NCBI GenBank assembly: GCA_022497155.1
Contig: MU385734.1
Span: 62,001-126,000, forward strand
DNA length: 64,000 nucleotides
Origin: Whalleya microplaca
Lineage: Eukaryota > Ascomycota > Sordariomycetes > Xylariales > Xylariaceae
Direction: 5' to 3'
Shown here: positions 60,101-64,000 of the stretch, piece by piece
How positions within the stretch are numbered: position 1 is the first letter of the stretch
How the letters are laid out: every line of letters starts with the position of its first letter
Program-made: the position numbers and the translations under genes
Notes under the pieces: model-generated
The model's input: only the letters and a program-made list of their open reading frames with translations
What the model was told of the DNA's origin: nothing
Database searches by the model: none

Positions 60101-61989
60101 CTAAGGACTGGCTCAGCTCATCTTGCGTGGCGCTTCAGGGTTACTCTGCATACAAATCGTCTACAATATCATGCATCTAGCCTGCATGAGCCGTGGTATT
60201 TCTGGCTCCCTCCAAGCCCTAGGCTCGAGGAAGTCTCACGTCTGCTTGATGGTTGGGAACTCCGTACCCTCACGGCTTACTACTCAGAAAATGGCCAAAC
60301 GGTCATGAAACCTTGTCACGGACGAAAGACGTGAGCTATCATGAACTCTGGCGGCCTGAGAATTTTGGAAATTTGGAGAAGGATACCTACCCTTTCCGGT
60401 TTGACGGCGTCACTAGATATGCACGCTGCAAGGTACACCACAAAAGTAAGGTAAGGTTGAGAAGGGGTTATGTCAAAGTGGTCAGCGGGCAACAAGGGAC
60501 GCCCTTGAACGTGGGAATCGAGAAGCCTATGGAACTTGTTTACGAAGCCCATATGGGATCAACTCTGCTGTTCTTCTATTCCGCCCCTCCTCCGTCTGTG
60601 GGATTCATGGCCTCCACCAATCTGAAGTATGGATTGCTAGTACACACATACACTTACCGCGCAGTATATAGTAAACGTCTACGAGCTAGGAGGTTGCCTC
60701 GAGGGTGGGACACCGCAAAAGAGGTGAAATCTGCCCTGCATTCGGAGGCAAAGCTTACCCGGCCTGTCGGAAACTCACCAGGTGCAGTGGCGCCTCATGC
60801 AGCCGGTAAGGTATGTATTGAAATCTACCTTGCCTACCTTAGTGCTTCACACCGCATTCCCGAGGTCTTCAGTTCAGGGCGTGCATATCTAATAACGTCG
60901 GGACCGATCTAGAGATGTAAGAAGAGTGAAGGGCTCCCGCACAACATCTGATGACGTTTCCGAGTCTCCGAGCATCTGTATCGATGTACGTAGATCGAAT
61001 AAACCGATCAGATGCCGCCCTAGTGGGGGAACTCTGCTCGAGAAACGGACAGTGCTCGTCGTCAATGCGCTCGAGGTTCGAGCTTATGCGTCTGCCGTCC
61101 TGCCGTTGTCAGAAGTCATTCGTCACGCATATAAGTTTCCTTCATACATGGGAGACAGGCAGTAGAGGGGAATGTGGAGTTAGTGAGGGGCACTGATTCA
61201 TGGCAAACAAGTGCCTACCTGGCCTGTCTAGCAGCCCTAGGTACCGCGTCCAGGGAGGCATGTACTTGTACCCTAGCGTAGGTAGCTCTACAGTGCCGCG
61301 CACCGCTATGACTTGCTATGCTACGTAGTATTTCGACATGACTAAAAGTACCTACCGGGTTGTTTCGACACTCAATTGACTTGCTTGAATACAGGTCACT
61401 GACAGGCCTGACAGGTTACTTACACGTTAGATAGGTACAGCTGTCCGCTTCCCTTGACTCCTGCAACTCCACTTAGGGTCGACCAGAGTCACGATAATTT
61501 GATTTAACTCTAGTCTACGGCAATATAAGTATATAGTTGATCAGCAGATGCTCGATGGGCCATCGTACGTCCCGCCGGTGCGTGGAATTAATCCATCCTT
61601 TCGCTGCGGGCAGGATAGGAGCGGGCTACCTTTGGAACAACGGCGTGGTAGGGCCACCATGTTAATCCCACGAGTACACCCCGGCAGACCTGGGTACCCT
61701 GGTATATGTACAAACATTGGGCGTACCCGCTAACAGTGGCTTGAACTTCCATCATCTCCCCCCTCCTTTGCCCAGACACACAGACTCATGCCTAGGCGGT
61801 ACATATGTATGTAGGTACCTAGGCAACTAGTGTAGGTAAGGTAGAGACAGGAGGTAACGTCCATCCCTTTACTGTGTATCTAGGTACACATGTACCCACC
61901 TCCAGGTATGCAGCCTATCCGTAGCAGCCACAGCCAGGCATCGTAGGCATCGCAGGCATCGCAGGCATCGCAGGGCATATTGATCGAGA
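57120..61989. other. 4.9-kb region without a convincing gene
   Basis: The first ~700 bases are probably the THP3 3' region. Beyond that, frames are short or lack ATG starts (a 219-codon frame at 60253-60912 begins at a TTG and has no recognisable domain). GGTACC-type motifs occur at 61237-61245, 61812-61822 and 61881-61900. A GGCATCGCA minisatellite lies at 61937-61972. A non-coding RNA cannot be excluded. Confidence 0.45.
61937..61972 (+). repeat. GGCATCGCA minisatellite, four copies
   Basis: Four tandem nine-base units; the first reads GGCATCGTA (one C/T change). It lies at the upstream edge of the presumed BEM1 promoter. Confidence 0.85.
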
Positions 61990-63242
61990 CCCAATGACCC
62001 AATGGCAATCCGCTAACACCCGCTTAATTTATCCCACTTTTTTCGACGTTTCCACTCTTTCCTCCCAGCCAGTCGCTCTCTCCCCCATCCCAGTCAAGCG
62101 CAACAGGTCTCGCAACGCTCCAGCCAGTGTTGTTGCTTGTCCTCTCCTCTTCCTTCTTTGTCCTCCTGACTGCTTCAATCTCCCAATAAGTCAGAGACTC
62201 ACTGTCGACGACCTCTTTCCAGCGACTGTCAGACGAGAAAAATTGACGACAATTACGACAATTCAAACATCGACGACCAGATCCTTTGCGGAAAACACCC
62301 CCGTCAGGCATTTATCGCCACCGCATTTATTTAGTGGGAAACAATTGGTACCCGACTTTTTTTATTGCTGCAACTACGGTACATACCAGGCACTCTGGTG
62401 ACCGGTGCGGAAGCTAGGTAAAAGAAAAAGACAAGGCAGCAAAAAGCTTGAGAAGAAAGAAAGAAAGAAAGCAAGCAAGCAAGAGAACCAACAAGGGCAG
62501 ACAGACAGACAGTCAGACAGATCACAGGGTCGACGGCGTTACCTATTGATTCATAACTCGTCTTTAAAAAAAATAAAGGAGTTAATAATCCTCAATACCA
62601 TTTTATCATTGGTAAACTAGAGTTGGTTGCTTTGAACCAACGACTGGCCGAGCTCGAAAAAGCGAAAAGAAAAGCATTATTCACCACCAGCCTACGGAAT
62701 TTCGACATTGCGAATATATCGCCGCAAGCCGCAAGAAGGTCTCACCTTGACACACCACTTACAGCGTACACTACATATACCCTCGTCTATTCTCGATCCC
62801 GGCGGCTGAACGCTCACGATCGCACCTCGCTTCCCGCTGATTACACGGCTGTTGCACTGATCCAGAACCTGCCGTCGAACCAGAATTGCGAGAAGCGGCA
62901 CCCACTTCCTCCGCTGCCTTGGCGTAACCGTGCTTGAGCCTCGCCCGATATTCGAGCCTGTCATTTTACGTGCGCCCACCCACACGCGCCCCCTTTGATC
63001 CATCCTACTTCTGCGCCTCCGCCTCCTCTCAAAACACTTCTCTCTCGCGGTTCACAAACTTCCGACCTCTACAGGTCCTGTACGACGATGAAGGTGCGCC
63101 ATTAAACCTAGGCAAAACCCCCCTCCTCCTCATCCCCTCTGCCTATCTCCCAACATTCCCACAAACCCTCCCCCTTTCCACCCCTTTCCCCGTGCACGAG
63201 ACATGCCTCTGGTAGACATATCTCGTCATCTCAATCGCAATC
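61990..63242 (+). promoter_or_regulatory. Presumed promoter and long leader of the BEM1-type gene
   Basis: CT-rich stretches alternate with tetranucleotide repeats (AAGA)n, (AAGC)n and (GACA)n at 62454-62520. Several upstream frames exist (62405-62620, 62623-62937, 62934-63215) with no domain similarity I recognise. Long, uORF-containing leaders are common for fungal signalling genes; transcript boundaries are not visible. Confidence 0.4.
62454..62520 (+). repeat. Compound tetranucleotide microsatellite
   Basis: Runs of AAGA, then AAGC, then, after a short gap, GACA units on the + strand. Confidence 0.85.
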
Positions 63243-64000
63243 ATGACGCGCTCCCATGTCCACCGCGACCGGGTCGCATCCGTTGATACCGTTGCTAACC
63301 TGCTGCGCAAATACCAGGCTCTGAGAAGGTCTATCAAAGGTGAGAAGGATAAGGGTCCTCAGGTATCCATCGCCCCAAAAGCCGCCGTGGCCATTGTGCC
63401 TCCAAAGAAGGTTCGTAATAAAACCAGAAAAAAAAAAGTCTCGGTCTAATCTGCACGCCCCTTGTCCCCGTTGACAGGTTGACCCGCTTTTTGTCCTCCT
63501 TGAAAAATATATGATGCTAATGCCCGAGACATCTGTAGGTAATTCGAGCACTCTACGACTACGAGGCCCAATCGCCCCAGGAGTTGAGTTTTTCGCGCGG
63601 TGATTTCTTCCACGTCATCGGCCGCGAGGAGGACTCGGATTGGTACGAGGCGTGCAACCCGGCCCTGCCTGACGCTCGCGGTCTCGTTCCTGTTGCCTTC
63701 TTTCTAGCTCTAGGGCGCACCGAGAGGGATAGCGGCCAGTCGGACCCAGGCCGTTCGTCGACGATCAAGAAGGAAGACCACGACTCCGGCTTCTCCGAGA
63801 CCAACTCGGCGTCGATGCCCGCGACGCCAGCGACGCCAGCGATGAGTCACCGTAGTTCCAAGTCGGTGACGAAGAACGGCGCCATGGTGTACGGAATCGT
63901 CATGTACGACTTCGAGGCCGAGAGGGCCGACGAGCTGGAAGCAAAAGCGGGCGAGGCCATCATCGTGATCGCACAGTCTAACCCGGAATGGTTTGTCGCC
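63243..64000 (+). CDS. BEM1: BEM1/Scd2-type polarity scaffold, 5' part (cut by window end)
   Basis: Exon 1 is 63243-63410 and exon 2 begins at 63539 and runs off the window. The visible 210 residues contain a basic N-terminus, a first SH3 domain from residue 57 (VIRALYDYEAQSPQELSFSR; EDSDWYEACNP; GLVPVAFF), a serine-rich linker, and the start of a second SH3 domain (YGIVMYDFEAERADELEAKA; NPEWFVA). Tandem SH3 domains with this spacing match Bem1/Scd2, where PX and PB1 domains would follow. By family it links Cdc42, its exchange factor and PAK kinase at sites of polarised growth. The intron (128 bases, branch TGCTAATG) joins PKK to VIRALYDY. PX and PB1 are outside the window, so another double-SH3 protein is possible. 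Confidence 0.85.

Noticed and set aside
60253..60912. 219-codon + frame
   Set aside because: No ATG until about 60531, no domain or splice structure, and AT/GC composition typical of the surrounding spacer.
62623..63215. Upstream frames before the BEM1-type gene as separate genes
   Set aside because: No domains and no conserved-looking composition; better explained as leader sequence, although not proven.

Overview
The window reads as nuclear DNA of a filamentous ascomycete (Pezizomycotina, probably Sordariomycetes). Genes on both strands are interrupted by short introns (mostly about 45-145 bases) with GT-AG ends and CTRAC/CTAAC-like branch sites. The gene set is typical of moulds: a Zn2Cys6 regulator, a DUF3405 protein, a secreted M28 aminopeptidase, a MARVEL protein and a SUR7/PalI-type protein. 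No bacterial operons, phage, CRISPR, rRNA or convincing tRNA genes were seen. All splice models were built by eye from frame continuity and splice signals.

Layout. 0.9-7.7 kb: a Yrb2-like Ran-binding protein, a long in-frame open stretch just past its stop codon, and the HRQ1 DNA helicase, all on +. 8-10 kb: a minus-strand lineage-specific gene with a 12-residue repeat. 11-15 kb: a secreted protein with two tandem cupredoxin domains (-) and a four-helix SUR7/PalI-like membrane protein (+). 15-25 kb: AT-rich, gene-poor sequence enclosing an island of unrecognised genes (17.1-20.0 kb): a 351-residue orphan, a coiled-coil frame with an internal TGA, and an RS-rich zinc-knuckle-like protein. 25-30 kb: a seven-exon Zn2Cys6 transcription factor and a MARVEL-type protein, both on -. 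32-44 kb: AFG1 ATPase, DUF3405 protein, leucine aminopeptidase 1 and a phospholipase D-superfamily enzyme, all on +. 44-47 kb: a small secreted protein, a G20 tract and a doubtful small gene. 48-57 kb: a DPP5-like S9 peptidase (-), a conserved membrane protein (+), ESCRT-II VPS36 (-) and THP3 (+). 57-63 kb: no convincing gene, then a long presumed leader and the 5' end of a BEM1-type polarity scaffold cut by the window edge.

The recognised genes are mostly unrelated housekeeping functions: nuclear transport, DNA repair, mitochondrial quality control, endosomal sorting, mRNA processing and cell polarity. Neighbours form no pathway. VPS36 and THP3 diverge from a 650-base shared spacer, and DPP5-like and the membrane protein diverge from a 1.2 kb spacer. 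LAP1 and the S9 peptidase could both take part in protein use but are not adjacent.

The least explained material is (i) the 241-codon frame after the Ran-binding protein's TAG, reachable by an alternative 3' splice site, (ii) the 8-10 kb orphan with its repeat, and (iii) the 17-20 kb island in AT-rich DNA, including a TGA-CTG in the middle of an otherwise continuous coiled coil.
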